A DNA stretch of 64,000 nucleotides from Cognatiyoonia sediminum (GTDB taxonomy: Bacteria; Pseudomonadota; Alphaproteobacteria; Rhodobacterales; Rhodobacteraceae), in contig NZ_FQXB01000001.1 in assembly GCF_900129845.1 (NCBI RefSeq), positions 1,054,001 to 1,118,000 on the forward strand, given 5' to 3'. Each line of letters begins with the position of its first letter. The stretch's first letter is position 1. Shown here piece by piece: positions 28,677 to 38,131 of the stretch. A model generated the notes under the pieces. It was not told the origin of the DNA. It saw nothing but the letters and a program-made list of their open reading frames with translations, and searched no databases. The position numbers and the translations under genes were made by a program.

Positions 28677-29200
28677 CAGTTTGCTCTTTCGGGTGGTGTT
28701 GGGCAGCCTTCGGGGACTGGGTCGCCGTCAAAAACGACCTCCCCACAGGCGTTGATTTCGTTCCAGGCATAGGCGCGGCCGTCGGGATAAACCGCGACGA
28801 TACGGTCGATGCCGTATTGAATGTTCTCGGTGCCCATAAAAGCAATCGCGGTGCCATCTTCGAGATCAGCACCGATTTGTTCCGCGTCGAAACAGTCAAA
28901 CCAACCAGGGGCAACAAGCGGTTCGGGCTCGTCAACAATGACATAGGTTTCGGTCAGCAGCGCGAGGCTTGTCGGTGTTTCGAAACAGGCGCGATAGCGG
29001 ATCGGGCTACTGTCGCTGTCGATCCCCGCGAAGTTTTCAAAGAGGATCGGCTCCGGCTCGCCGCTAAAAAGAGACGTCAGCACGATGTCTTCCTCGCTGA
29101 CTGCCACCTCCTCATAGAAGGCGTAGACCTGCAAATAATACATCGCGCCGCCTGCAATCAGTCCAGACAAAACCAACATGATGCCAAGTACCTTTCCCAT
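28676..29200 (-). CDS. Membrane-anchored protein of unknown function (DUF6446-like)
   Basis: A 174-residue protein with one N-terminal membrane helix (GIMLVLSGLIAGGAMYYLQVYAF) and an acidic, Cys-containing soluble part, probably periplasmic. I believe it matches a Rhodobacteraceae family (DUF6446) found with glyQ/glyS, but this is recalled from gene context rather than verified. It shares one base with glyS and with the VOC gene, so it lies inside the glyQ operon. The role in glycyl-tRNA synthesis, if any, is unknown. Confidence 0.75.
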   Translation of the reverse strand: MGKVLGIMLVLSGLIAGGAMYYLQVYAFYEEVAVSEEDIVLTSLFSGEPEPILFENFAGIDSDSSPIRYRACFETPTSLALLTETYVIVDEPEPLVAPGWFDCFDAEQIGADLEDGTAIAFMGTENIQYGIDRIVAVYPDGRAYAWNEINACGEVVFDGDPVPEGCPTPPERAN

Positions 29201-29556
29201 TACGGATCAGCCCCAAAGGCCAGTTTGTTGCCGTCTGGGTCACGAACTTCGAACTCGCGCATGTCGTATTCGGTCACGTAAGGCTCTTTGAAGAACGGGA
29301 TGTCTTTGGCCCTAAACTCAGCCACCAAGTCGTCAAAGCTCGTGACATGAAAGTAAGCGCGCCACCCGTCATGCTCCGGCTCCGCACCGCGCCAAGCTTC
29401 TATGAAAACGCGCACCTGATCGCGAATGAATATCCCAAAGCCCACGACAGGTTCCCCCGCTTCTTCCACGCACGCGAAACCAAGCTGCTCGGTGTAGAAC
29501 TGCTTTGCTCGCTGATAATCATCAGTGCGTATGATCGGCGTCGCCGTTTGCATCAT
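29200..29556 (-). CDS. VOC family protein (glyoxalase/bleomycin-resistance fold)
   Basis: A 118-residue protein with the paired beta-alpha-beta-beta-beta pattern of vicinal oxygen chelate proteins: [22 protein letters not shown] in the first module, [18 protein letters not shown] in the second. Length is typical of single-domain members. Start at 29556 overlaps the glyQ stop (ATGA). The metal-ligand set is incomplete by eye, so it may be a binding protein rather than an enzyme. No substrate can be assigned. Confidence 0.82.
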   Translation of the reverse strand: MMQTATPIIRTDDYQRAKQFYTEQLGFACVEEAGEPVVGFGIFIRDQVRVFIEAWRGAEPEHDGWRAYFHVTSFDDLVAEFRAKDIPFFKEPYVTEYDMREFEVRDPDGNKLAFGADP

Positions 29557-30473
29557 GCCGCGTGGCCGCCCGCCTCGGTCTGCACGAATGCATCTGCGCA
29601 TTGTTTCGCCAGAGCCCGCACGCGGCCAATATAGGCTTGGCGTTCGGTGACCGAGATCACGCCGCGCGCATCTAGCAGGTTAAACACATGAGACGCCTTA
29701 ATGCATTGGTCATAGGCCGGATGCGCCATGATGATGCGTTTACCAGTTTTTGGATCGTCATGCGGCTCCGCAAGAATGCGGGCGCATTCGGCTTCAGCAT
29801 CCTTGAAGTGCTGGAGCAGCGTGTCCGTGTCCGCGACATCAAAGTTCCAACGCGCGTATTCTTCTTCGGTCTGCTTGAAAACATCGCCGTACATTAACGG
29901 GATTGGTGATTGCGGATCGTTGAATGGCATGTCCATCACGTGATCAACGCCCAGCACATACATTGCCAGCCGTTCGAGGCCGTAGGTCAGCTCGCCCGAG
30001 ACAGGTTTACAATCATGCCCACCGACCTGTTGGAAATAGGTGAACTGGCTGACTTCCATGCCGTCACACCAGACTTCCCAGCCGAGCCCCCACGCGCCAA
30101 GCGTCGGGCTTTCCCAGTCATCTTCAACAAAGCGAATATCATGCATCTCGGCATCGATGCCGATGGCAGCTAGGGACCCAAGATAGAGGTCTTGCAGATC
30201 AGGTGGCGAAGGTTTGATCAACACCTGATACTGATAATAGTGCTGCAACCGGTTTGGGTTTTCACCATAGCGACCGTCCGTTGGGCGACGCGACGGCTGG
30301 ACATAGGCCGCTGCCCAAGCGTTGGAGCCCAGCGCGCGCAACGTGGTTGCGGGGTGAAACGTACCGGCGCCGACTTCCATGTCATAAGGCTGCATGATCG
30401 CGCAGCCCTGACCGGCCCAATAACTTTGAAGCCTGAGGATAATCTCTTGAAAACTGCGTGGTTTGTCGGCCAT
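29553..30473 (-). CDS. glyQ: Glycine-tRNA ligase alpha subunit
   Basis: A 306-residue catalytic subunit of alpha2beta2 glycyl-tRNA synthetase, which activates glycine with ATP. Signatures are [51 protein letters not shown] and [17 protein letters not shown] chose ATG 30473 (MADKPRSFQ) because GAGGGCGAC precedes it and a promoter-like pair lies just upstream. It is the first gene of glyQ-VOC-membrane protein-glyS-PPDK-like. Confidence 0.97.
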   Translation of the reverse strand: MADKPRSFQEIILRLQSYWAGQGCAIMQPYDMEVGAGTFHPATTLRALGSNAWAAAYVQPSRRPTDGRYGENPNRLQHYYQYQVLIKPSPPDLQDLYLGSLAAIGIDAEMHDIRFVEDDWESPTLGAWGLGWEVWCDGMEVSQFTYFQQVGGHDCKPVSGELTYGLERLAMYVLGVDHVMDMPFNDPQSPIPLMYGDVFKQTEEEYARWNFDVADTDTLLQHFKDAEAECARILAEPHDDPKTGKRIIMAHPAYDQCIKASHVFNLLDARGVISVTERQAYIGRVRALAKQCADAFVQTEAGGHAA

Positions 30474-30498
30474 GTCGCCCTCGTTTGCGTTTGCACGT

Positions 30499-30527
30499 TC
30501 AATAGGCCCGCTGGCCAACAGGGTCAA
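30499..30527 (-). promoter_or_regulatory. Predicted promoter of the glyQ operon
   Basis: On the minus strand, TTGACC and TATTGA are separated by exactly 17 bases, with the -10 box 25 bases before the glyQ ATG. Both boxes match alphaproteobacterial sigma-70 sites seen elsewhere here (metZ). No experimental support. Confidence 0.5.
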
Positions 30528-30649
30528 TTGGGCCACGGATTCAATATTCTCAATCTTGTGAAGCGATTTCTGGTGCAGAAACCCTTGGGTCTGCTAATTT
30601 GATCGCTAACCGTTTGGGGACGGTGAAAAGATTCGATTATGGATTGAGT

Positions 30650-32386
30650 ATGACACGCATTTTTGCTGCCTTTTTTGCCTACCTCGTTTTGGTGACCACG
30701 GCCTTCGCACAACAAAACGCATGGGTGCAGATCGAAGCCCGGCCAAGCGTCGCCGAAGCGCAATCGCGGGCGGAGGTTTACGAACGCCGGCTGGACGACG
30801 TTGCTGGCTATGATGTCGGACGCGGGTGGTATGCGATTGTGCTTGGGCCTTACGAGCGCAACGACGCTGAGATTGTGTTGCGGCAGCTGCGTCGAGAGGG
30901 GCAAATCCCTGGCGATAGCTTCATCGCGACTGGTCGCACTTTTCGAAACCAAATTTGGCCAATTGGCCGTGGCGTGCCGACAACCGTGCAATCTTTGACA
31001 GGCAATGCGGATGAGGACCAAGTCGAAGACGTCATTGCCGAGGTCGAACCTGTTCAAATTCCGGACGAAACGCTACGAGAAGCGCGCGATTCCGAAATAC
31101 TTTTGGATCGGGAGCAGAAGAAAGACCTTCAGATCGCTTTACAATGGGCCGGTTTCTATTCGGGCACAATCGACGGTCTCTATGGGCGCGGGACTCGGAA
31201 CTCCATGCGATCATGGCAGGAAGCGAACAATCACGAATCGACAGGTGTACTTACAACGCGCCAACGCGCCGAGCTGATTGCGGATTACAATTCGGTTCTT
31301 GAAGGTATGGACTTGCAGCTTGTCCGCGACGATGCGACCGGGATCCAGATGCAAATCCCCACGGGCGTTGTTGCGTTTGCTGAATATGAAGCCCCATTCG
31401 CGCGATTTGATGCGAAAGGCGACATTCCCGCTCAAGTGCTCTTGGTGTCTCAGGAAGGGGACCAAAATCGCCTGTTTGGTCTTTATGAAATTCTACAAAC
31501 ACTCGAGATCATGCCCCAAGACGGCCCAAGAGAGCGGCGCAACGCGTCATTTATTTTGGAAGGTATTGGCGACGGCAAACATTCTTACGCTTCGGTTCGG
31601 CTGACAGACGGAGAGATAAAGGGGTTCATCTTGGTTTGGCCAGAAAACGATGATGAACGGCGCCGGCGCGTTTTGGATCTGATGATCGAAAGCTACACCG
31701 CCGTCGATGGCACGCTCGACCCGGCCCTTTCCCGCCCTGGTGAAGATCAAAATATCGATCTGGTGTCCGGCCTCGCCATTCGCAAACCGGATTTCAGCCT
31801 TTCAGGATTTTATATCAATGACAAAGGCGCGGTTCTGACCTCGTCTGAATTTGCAGGTAGCTGCGACTATTTGACGGTGAACTCGGACATAGATGCAGCA
31901 GTGACCTTCATGGATGCCGATCTTGGCATTGCCATTGTCGAACCCACCAATGCTCTTGCCCCGCTGAGCGTTGCGGAGTTTCAAACATCCGTACCGCGTA
32001 TCCAATCTGATATCGCGGTTGCTGGTTTCCCGTTTGGTGGTGTTTTGACGGCTCCATCTCTAACCTTTGGCAAACTGGCTGACATTCGTGGCCTTGGCGG
32101 TGAAGAGGAGCTCAAGCGCTTGTCCCTTATCGCCCAAGATGGAGACGCAGGCGGACCGGTTTACGACAATGGCGGTGCGGTTCTTGGCATGCTGCTACCA
32201 AAGGCGAATGCCAACGGTCAGGTCCTGCCAAACGATGTCAGCTTTTCGTTAGACGCAGACGCGATCATCGCAGCCCTCAGCAACGCTGGCGTCGAAGTTC
32301 AGACCACGGACAGCCTCGCCTTTATGGCCCCAGAGACGCTGACACGTCGTGCCGCGGACCAAACAGTGCTGGTGAGCTGCTGGTAA
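30650..32386 (+). CDS. SPOR / peptidoglycan-binding / degenerate trypsin-like secreted protein
   Basis: A 578-residue protein with a signal peptide (IFAAFFAYLVLVTTAFA). Residues ~22-95 look like a SPOR-type repeat (WVQIEARPSVAEAQSRAE, then GWYAIVLGPY). Residues ~150-210 look like PG_binding_1 (LQIALQWAGFYSGTIDGLYG). The C-terminal part (~380-560) is trypsin-like, but the His motif reads VLTSSEFAGSC instead of TNAHV/TAAHC, and the Ser motif reads GDAGGPV instead of GDSGGP. Only the Asp-like DADLGIAIV remains. It therefore appears to be a pseudoprotease at the cell wall. It is transcribed divergently from glyQ. Confidence 0.82.
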   Translation: MTRIFAAFFAYLVLVTTAFAQQNAWVQIEARPSVAEAQSRAEVYERRLDDVAGYDVGRGWYAIVLGPYERNDAEIVLRQLRREGQIPGDSFIATGRTFRNQIWPIGRGVPTTVQSLTGNADEDQVEDVIAEVEPVQIPDETLREARDSEILLDREQKKDLQIALQWAGFYSGTIDGLYGRGTRNSMRSWQEANNHESTGVLTTRQRAELIADYNSVLEGMDLQLVRDDATGIQMQIPTGVVAFAEYEAPFARFDAKGDIPAQVLLVSQEGDQNRLFGLYEILQTLEIMPQDGPRERRNASFILEGIGDGKHSYASVRLTDGEIKGFILVWPENDDERRRRVLDLMIESYTAVDGTLDPALSRPGEDQNIDLVSGLAIRKPDFSLSGFYINDKGAVLTSSEFAGSCDYLTVNSDIDAAVTFMDADLGIAIVEPTNALAPLSVAEFQTSVPRIQSDIAVAGFPFGGVLTAPSLTFGKLADIRGLGGEEELKRLSLIAQDGDAGGPVYDNGGAVLGMLLPKANANGQVLPNDVSFSLDADAIIAALSNAGVEVQTTDSLAFMAPETLTRRAADQTVLVSCW

Positions 32387-32388
32387 GC

Positions 32389-33984
32389 CTAGCCGACCGT
32401 TTCTGGTGTAACGTGGATCAAGGTTGGTCCTTGTGCAGAAAGTGCCTTTGCGAGTTCTGTTTGGAACTCCTCGAGTGATTTCGGCGCTGTAGACGCTGCA
32501 CCATAGGCCTCTGCCAGTTTAACGAAGTCTGGGTTCTTCTGAATCACCGCGTTGGGGGCAATCTGGGCACGCACCATACTGTCTTCGATCTCGCCCAGCT
32601 TCCCATTGTCCCAAAGGATGATCGGCAACGACAGTTCAAGTTCGACCGCAACCATGAGTTCCTGATGTGTGTATTGGAATCCGTAGTCGCCCGCGATGGC
32701 CACAACCGGTTGATCACCGACACCGATCTTACCGCCGATCGCTGCGGGAAGCGCATAACCGAGCGTCCCGAATCCATAGGGGTGATGCCAATGGGCCGAT
32801 CGATCCATCGGATAGATTTCCTTCGCACCATAGGCAAATTGCGTCATGTCGGAAAAGATCATCGTGTCTTCGGGCAAAACAGCACGCATTGCGTCTGCAA
32901 GTTCCGTGATCCCCGGACGTTCCACGGTGATTTCTCCGCGCCACTTGCGTTTCGCGGCCTGCACCTCGTCTTCGGTCCAATCCGTTGAAGTCAATTCAAC
33001 ACCGTCCTGCTCGAAACGCGCTAAGACGGCATCGAAGAAACATCCTGCGTCCGACAGAACCATCTTTTCAGTATTGCGTGCGGAGGTGAGACTTTCGGTG
33101 TCGATGTCCACACGGATGAGGCTTGCTTGATGCCCCAACTCGTCCCGCCAGAGATCGACCTCAGATAGCTCTGTCCCTACGGCCAATACCAAATCCGCCT
33201 TTGCGATTTCAACAACGCTGCTAGGCCGTGCCAAAAACGATCCATAGTGCAGCGGATTCTCCTCCGACACCACGCCGCGCCCCGCGTACGTGCAAAAGAC
33301 TGCACAACCACATTTCTCGGCCAACTGGCGCGCTCCAAATTCCGCTTCAGTGCAGCCACCACCGACAATCAGCAAGGGCCGCTTAGCCTCCGCGAGCGCG
33401 TCTGCCACCATCGCAACATCATGTTCTGATGCCATCGGCAGATCAGCGATTTCGCCGATTGTCGGCGCCGACGGGGCATTGCCCTCTAAAAGAGGGATCG
33501 GAACAGTGATGTGTTTCGGTCTCGGCCTCTTGACCTCAAACTCCGTCAAGGCGCGATCAATAAGGTGATACGCTGCATCGGCCGTGCGAGCCGTAACAGA
33601 CCAATCGCACACCGAGGCTCCTGCCGCTTCTTGATCGCGCATTTGATGCAATTGACCTTTGCGCGCTTCGGTTTCCGCAAGGCAACTGGAAAGAACCAAC
33701 ATAGGAACTGAGTCCGAATAAGCCTGCCCCATCGGCGTCATGATGTTGCATAGACCCGGCCCAGTGATCACATAGCAGAGCCCTGGCATCCCAGTCGCCC
33801 GTGCATACCCATCAGCCATGAAACCTGCGCCCTGCTCATGCCGCGCTAGAACGTGGGTTAGACCCGCCTCCTCTATCCCGCGATACATTTCTTGGTTGTG
33901 CACTCCGGGAATGCCAAAAATCACTTCGACCCCGCGATCTTTTAGCATGTGCGAAATCTGTGCACCAAGCGGCTTTGTGGACAT
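32389..33984 (-). CDS. Thiamine-diphosphate-dependent enzyme (AruI / acetolactate synthase-like)
   Basis: A 531-residue protein with the three-domain ThDP fold. The N-terminal PYR domain has the catalytic Glu in ARHEQGAGFMADGYARATG. The middle domain is LLIVGGGCTEAEFG, and the C-terminal PP domain is VAIAGDYGFQYTHQELMVA, where the usual GDG of the ThDP/Mg motif reads GDY. The overall pattern resembles 5-guanidino-2-oxopentanoate decarboxylase (AruI) more than true IlvB, since no IlvN is nearby. The ATG at 33984 overlaps the trkH stop by one base, so it is co-transcribed with trkH. Substrate is a guess. Confidence 0.75.
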   Translation of the reverse strand: MSTKPLGAQISHMLKDRGVEVIFGIPGVHNQEMYRGIEEAGLTHVLARHEQGAGFMADGYARATGMPGLCYVITGPGLCNIMTPMGQAYSDSVPMLVLSSCLAETEARKGQLHQMRDQEAAGASVCDWSVTARTADAAYHLIDRALTEFEVKRPRPKHITVPIPLLEGNAPSAPTIGEIADLPMASEHDVAMVADALAEAKRPLLIVGGGCTEAEFGARQLAEKCGCAVFCTYAGRGVVSEENPLHYGSFLARPSSVVEIAKADLVLAVGTELSEVDLWRDELGHQASLIRVDIDTESLTSARNTEKMVLSDAGCFFDAVLARFEQDGVELTSTDWTEDEVQAAKRKWRGEITVERPGITELADAMRAVLPEDTMIFSDMTQFAYGAKEIYPMDRSAHWHHPYGFGTLGYALPAAIGGKIGVGDQPVVAIAGDYGFQYTHQELMVAVELELSLPIILWDNGKLGEIEDSMVRAQIAPNAVIQKNPDFVKLAEAYGAASTAPKSLEEFQTELAKALSAQGPTLIHVTPETVG

Positions 33985-35471
33985 TAAGCTCTCCAGAATT
34001 TGAGGGATAGGATGGTTAGGACAACCAAGATTTCTAGGCGACCGACGTACATTCCGATGGCCAGTATCCATTTTGCGGTATCATTGAGCCCCGCGTAATT
34101 CCCTGCTGGACCAATCTCTTGTCCCAGCCCTGGGCCAATATTTGCAAGCGCGGCGGAGGCACCCGAAACGGACGTCACAAAGTCCAGCCCCGTCATGCCT
34201 AAAGCGACAGAGAATATGCCTATAGACAAAATGAAGGCGATGAAAAATGCCATGACGGAGCTCAGAACATCTTCGCTCACTGCGCGCCCGTCATATTGGG
34301 GCTTAAAAATACCGCTGGGTGAGTGGATCTGACGGATTTGGCTTTTGATTGAAGCAAAAAGCAACTGATACCGGAAGACTTTGATCGAACACGAGGTCGA
34401 TCCAGCACAACCGCCGATCAAACCGACAAAGAAGATGATCATTATTGGGAAGGTACCCCAAGTCATGTAGTCGGCGCTTGCATAGCCGGTGCCCGTGGTG
34501 ATCGAGACGACGTTGAAAAGGCTGTGTCGGAAGGCTGTTTCGGTCAGTGATCCATCCTGCCCCCAAAGCCATGATGCGACAAGCAGTACGACGACGGTGA
34601 CGGTCAATAGGAAGACACGGATCTGCGTATCCTGGAACAAGGGTTCAGCGGTGCCCGAAACCAATTGCACGAAGCGAACGAATGGAAGCGCTGCAAGGAT
34701 CATAAAGAGGACAGCCACGTATTGAGTGCCGGGTCCGAACAACGCGAAAGAGGTATCGTAGTTGCCCATACCGCCGGTCGACACCGTTGTCATAGCGTGG
34801 ACCGCAGCATCAAAAGGTGATAGGCCACTGATCGCATAGGCCAGCGCACAAGCGATGGTCAGACCGACATAGATGTAAGAAATGCTGGTCGCGATTTGAC
34901 CGGCACGGGGTAGGATTTTCCCGCTTGTATCAAAGCCCTCGGATCGGAAGATTTGCATCCCCCCAACGCGAAGTTCTGGCAAAAAAACCATCGCCACAAC
35001 GATGATCCCGACGCCGCCGAGCCACTGAAGCATCCCGCGCCAGAGCCGAAGTCCTTCTGGCAGTTCAGAAAGCCCAAAGAATGCCGTGGCTCCCGTCGTC
35101 GTTAGTCCGGACATGGCTTCGAAAAACGCATCTGTGGCAGAGGCATCGGTGATTCCAAAGACGAAGGGCAAAGCGCCAAAAACAGGCAGAGTCAGCCAAA
35201 CCATAGCCGTCAACAAGAAGGTTTGCCGAAGGGACAACCCGCCGGTCACGCCATTGGAACAGGAAAGCGCAATCAATGACCCGCATAGGATTGTCACAAC
35301 CGCAGACTGGAAAAACGCGATCCAATGCCCGTTGTCCGCAAATATGTCCGCCGCCATTGGCGCAAACATCGTCACGCCAAGCGCTGCCACCAAAAGGCCG
35401 ACCACATATCCGACAGGGCGAAAATCAATCATGTGGTATGGGTGGCTTTGCCAGTTCAGACTGTCAAGCAT
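33984..35471 (-). CDS. trkH: TrkH/KtrB family potassium channel-like subunit
   Basis: An inner-membrane protein of about 495 residues with four M1-P-M2-like repeats. Filter loops are visible as MSGLTTTGAT (P1), MTTVSTGGMGNY (P2), VVSITTGTGYASADY (P3) and VSGASAALANIGPGLG (P4). It imports K+ together with the cytosolic TrkA subunit, which is not in the window. The start could be 35471 or the ATG at 35432 (MIDFRPVGYVVG); neither has a strong ribosome site. It sits between folE2 and the ThDP enzyme on the same strand. Confidence 0.93.
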   Translation of the reverse strand: MLDSLNWQSHPYHMIDFRPVGYVVGLLVAALGVTMFAPMAADIFADNGHWIAFFQSAVVTILCGSLIALSCSNGVTGGLSLRQTFLLTAMVWLTLPVFGALPFVFGITDASATDAFFEAMSGLTTTGATAFFGLSELPEGLRLWRGMLQWLGGVGIIVVAMVFLPELRVGGMQIFRSEGFDTSGKILPRAGQIATSISYIYVGLTIACALAYAISGLSPFDAAVHAMTTVSTGGMGNYDTSFALFGPGTQYVAVLFMILAALPFVRFVQLVSGTAEPLFQDTQIRVFLLTVTVVVLLVASWLWGQDGSLTETAFRHSLFNVVSITTGTGYASADYMTWGTFPIMIIFFVGLIGGCAGSTSCSIKVFRYQLLFASIKSQIRQIHSPSGIFKPQYDGRAVSEDVLSSVMAFFIAFILSIGIFSVALGMTGLDFVTSVSGASAALANIGPGLGQEIGPAGNYAGLNDTAKWILAIGMYVGRLEILVVLTILSLKFWRA

Positions 35472-35525
35472 ATCAACGTCAAAGCGTTGTATATCAACGA
35501 CGCTGAGTTAGCCTACGAGTTTGAC

Positions 35526-36629
35526 TTAACCGACGTGGAAAAGTGACTGAAAGAGCCTCGGATCAAGGCTGACGGCTGCGAAGGTTTCCCCTTCTGTCAG
35601 AACAGACACGGCATCGTGCGAATGCAGGCTTTCCTGATGGCTCGCGATGACGCGGAAATCGGAAATACGTTGATCGAGCTTTAGCTGCTCCGTGAAAAGA
35701 CGCGCGGCGTCTTCCACAAAGATAGGGTTGGCAGCGTTCAGTTCCGCAAACGCCTGCTCATCTTCGCGTTTCACCATCACTTGCGTCTCCGTCGGAACCG
35801 CAGAGCGTGCTTGATCAATCAAGTCTTCGAACCAAAGCACGTCGCCCTCATCTTCCACCAAAGCCGAAATCCGCGCGACGGAGCGTTGAGAATGTGGCGT
35901 CGCAAGTTGCCCCCGGTACTGACGCGCGTGCTCTGAAAGTTCGAGGGAGCAAGGGCAGGTCGATGAATAGACGTAGTCGAGGTGCATGATCTTTTTGCGG
36001 GCGCCGTCGGTCTCAACCAATTCGAGAGCGATGTCGTAGTATTGATAGCCAGACAGACCAGAACGGAGGCTTTCAACCTTCATTGGAAAGCTAAACCGCA
36101 TTTGGATTCGCGCATCAAAGCTGTCCAAATCCGTCTTATAGGCATCCAACGCGCGTTCGATTACATCAAAGCTAAAGGTCTCTTCCGCGTGCTGATAGAA
36201 CGTCCGCATGATGCGGGACATATTGATACCCTTTTTCTCCGCATCAAGGCTCACGGTGCCGGTAACTGAGGTCTCCAGCGTGATTTCCCCGCCGTCGCGC
36301 GTCCGGAAACGGATCGGCAACCGGAAGTTGGAGATACCAACGTGCTGGATTTGCTGTTTCGCACCACGGATCAAGCTGGACGGCCCGTTTTGCAAATCGG
36401 GCATCGACGCTTTGTAAGTCTCATCGACCTCAAAAGCGTCGGGGTATGCGCGCGCCAATGCTGGGTAATTCGACACTTCTTGCCCGGGAATGAGGCGAGA
36501 CACGAGGGGATCGAGAGTCGCCACTTCTTCAGCGGAGACATCTGACGCCCAGCGGCGCAGCAGTGCCAAAGCGTCCTCAGCCTCTTCACGGCTGGGCAAA
36601 CGATCAAGGTCACGGGAATGTAGGTTCAT
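35526..36629 (-). CDS. folE2: GTP cyclohydrolase FolE2 (type IB)
   Basis: FolE2 opens GTP to 7,8-dihydroneopterin triphosphate, the first step of folate and (via QueD) queuosine synthesis. It is a T-fold enzyme that can work with metals other than zinc. The 367 residues include SSTCPCSLELSEHARQYRGQ with the active-site Cys, QHVGISNFRLPIRF, and SHQESLHSHDAVS with the conserved Glu/His. I chose ATG 36629 (MNLHSRDLD) because AGGGGG precedes it; the open frame runs 40 codons further upstream. With folB and folP it is one of three folate genes here, but in a separate unit. Confidence 0.93.
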   Translation of the reverse strand: MNLHSRDLDRLPSREEAEDALALLRRWASDVSAEEVATLDPLVSRLIPGQEVSNYPALARAYPDAFEVDETYKASMPDLQNGPSSLIRGAKQQIQHVGISNFRLPIRFRTRDGGEITLETSVTGTVSLDAEKKGINMSRIMRTFYQHAEETFSFDVIERALDAYKTDLDSFDARIQMRFSFPMKVESLRSGLSGYQYYDIALELVETDGARKKIMHLDYVYSSTCPCSLELSEHARQYRGQLATPHSQRSVARISALVEDEGDVLWFEDLIDQARSAVPTETQVMVKREDEQAFAELNAANPIFVEDAARLFTEQLKLDQRISDFRVIASHQESLHSHDAVSVLTEGETFAAVSLDPRLFQSLFHVG

Positions 36630-36833
36630 CTCAGCAGCCCCCTCTGGTCCGTCAGACCTATCGATATGGGGCTCTGTTGAAACTTTTCCAACATTTTCCC
36701 AATAGATACGTGACAATTCTGCTTTTAGGTCGATCACAGCGCAGTCCACCAGAAATTACGGCACAAGGCCTGATCCTTGCGAAGCTAACTTTGCATAATT
36801 GAGAGGCGTTTGACTAGGTTACACCCCAGATTG

Positions 36834-38003
36834 TCAGCTTTTTGCGACATTCAGCGCGTTTTGGATATCGGCAATCAAATCGTCCTCATCCTCCAACCCA
36901 ACGCTAAATCGAACGAGTCCGGGCCCAATACCCAGCGCGCCTCTTTGATCCTCGCTCAAGCGCTGATGCGTTGTCGTCGCCGGATGCGTGGCGATAGATT
37001 TCGCGTCGCCCAGATTGTTGGAAATGACCGCGATCGACAAGGCATTCAGGAATTTGAACGCAGAGGTTTGGTCTCCAAGATCCAAGGCAAGAACCGTTCC
37101 ACCATCTGGCATTAGCGCGTTCTGTGGATGGTCGGCCAAGCCCGGATAAGCAACAGAGGTCAGAGCATCATGCCCTTTCAGGGCCTCCGCAATAGCCAAG
37201 GCCGATTGCGCTTGGGCACGGACGCGAAGATCAATCGTCTCGAGCCCCTTTAGCATCATCCAAGCGTGGAACGGCGACATCGAGCCGCCTGTATGTTTCA
37301 TATAGGGCTCAACGGTCCCGCGAATAAACTCGCGCGTGCCAATGATCACGCCGCCCAGCGCACGGCCTTGACCGTCGATGTGTTTTGTCGCGGAATAAAC
37401 GACCACATCGGCTCCATCTTCGAATGCTGTGGTAAAGACAGGAGTCGCAAAAACGTTGTCCACAATCACAGTCGCTCCAACGGCATGCGCAAGCTCAGCA
37501 ACGGACTTGGTATCAATGACCTCTAACGTAGGATTAGAAACCGTCTCGAAGAATACGGCTTTTGTCTCGCTTCGAATGGCGGCTGCCCATTCTTCTATGT
37601 TTGTTCCGTCCACAAATGTGACTTCGACGCCGTACCGCGTCAAAATCTCTTCCAGAATGTAAAGACACGACCCAAACAAAGCCCGAGAAGACACCACATG
37701 ATCACCAGCTTTGAGCATGGATGTCAGAGCACCGTTGACCGCCGCCATCCCGCTGGCTGTCGCAAAGGCGTCCTCGCCCCCTTCCATTGTGGCAATGCGT
37801 TCTTCAAACATGGCCACGGTTGGGTTGCCGTAGCGGGCGTAAATGAATTCATCATCTCCGGCCTTCAAAAAGCGCGCCTCGGCATCTTCGGCTGTGTCAT
37901 AGACAAAGCCCTGCGTCATAAAGATCGCTTCGGACACTTCATTGTATTGGCTACGGCGCGTCCCGCTGTGAACGGCTTTGGTGCGTTTGTTCCAGTTGCT
38001 CAT
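36834..38003 (-). CDS. metZ: O-succinylhomoserine sulfhydrylase
   Basis: MetZ makes homocysteine directly from O-succinylhomoserine and sulfide in methionine synthesis. The 389 residues form a gamma-family PLP enzyme: ARYGNPTVAMFEERIA, GGEDAFATASGMAAV, ETVSNPTLEVID, DNVFATPVF, and the Schiff-base Lys in YSATKHIDGQG. The start SNWNKRTKAVHSGTRRSQ is typical of alphaproteobacterial MetZ. I chose the second of two ATGs (38003) since AAGGA fits it better. A promoter, SAM-II aptamer and terminator lie directly upstream. Confidence 0.95.
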   Translation of the reverse strand: MSNWNKRTKAVHSGTRRSQYNEVSEAIFMTQGFVYDTAEDAEARFLKAGDDEFIYARYGNPTVAMFEERIATMEGGEDAFATASGMAAVNGALTSMLKAGDHVVSSRALFGSCLYILEEILTRYGVEVTFVDGTNIEEWAAAIRSETKAVFFETVSNPTLEVIDTKSVAELAHAVGATVIVDNVFATPVFTTAFEDGADVVVYSATKHIDGQGRALGGVIIGTREFIRGTVEPYMKHTGGSMSPFHAWMMLKGLETIDLRVRAQAQSALAIAEALKGHDALTSVAYPGLADHPQNALMPDGGTVLALDLGDQTSAFKFLNALSIAVISNNLGDAKSIATHPATTTHQRLSEDQRGALGIGPGLVRFSVGLEDEDDLIADIQNALNVAKS

Positions 38004-38033
38004 CATCTTATCCTTGGCGATGTGCCATCAAAA

Positions 38034-38063
38034 AACCCCGACACCGGTTCAGGTATCGGGGCT
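38034..38063 (-). terminator. Riboswitch-controlled terminator ahead of metZ
   Basis: A 10-bp stem CCCCGATACC / GGTGTCGGGG (one G-T pair) with loop TGAACC and a T run (TTTTTT) lies between the SAM-II aptamer and metZ. Its 5' arm overlaps a possible alternative pairing, AGGT...GGGC-GTA-GCCC...ACCT, that would use the AAAAGG tail of the aptamer. Position and T run support a regulated terminator. Confidence 0.85.
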
Positions 38064-38071
38064 ACGCCCTT

Positions 38072-38126
38072 CGACCTTTTAGCGGAATATTTAACGTGGC
38101 CCGCAATCCGGTAACAAATCGCCACA
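38072..38126 (-). ncRNA. SAM-II riboswitch aptamer
   Basis: The minus strand reads GTGGC, then GATTTGTTACCGGATTGC, then GCCAC closing the P1 stem, then a short AT-rich stretch and CGCTAAAAGG. This matches the SAM-II consensus (P1 stem, loop with GAUUU..ACCG.AUUGC, and 3' GCUAAAAAGG that forms the pseudoknot). Its start coincides with the +1 predicted from the promoter upstream. SAM-II is known in alphaproteobacteria ahead of metA/metX/metZ genes and lowers expression when SAM is high. Confidence 0.9.
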
Positions 38127-38131
38127 GAAGT

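Noticed and set aside
28532-29281. 249-residue open frame on the plus strand
   Set aside because: Antisense to the glyS start and the small membrane protein gene, both of which are well supported.
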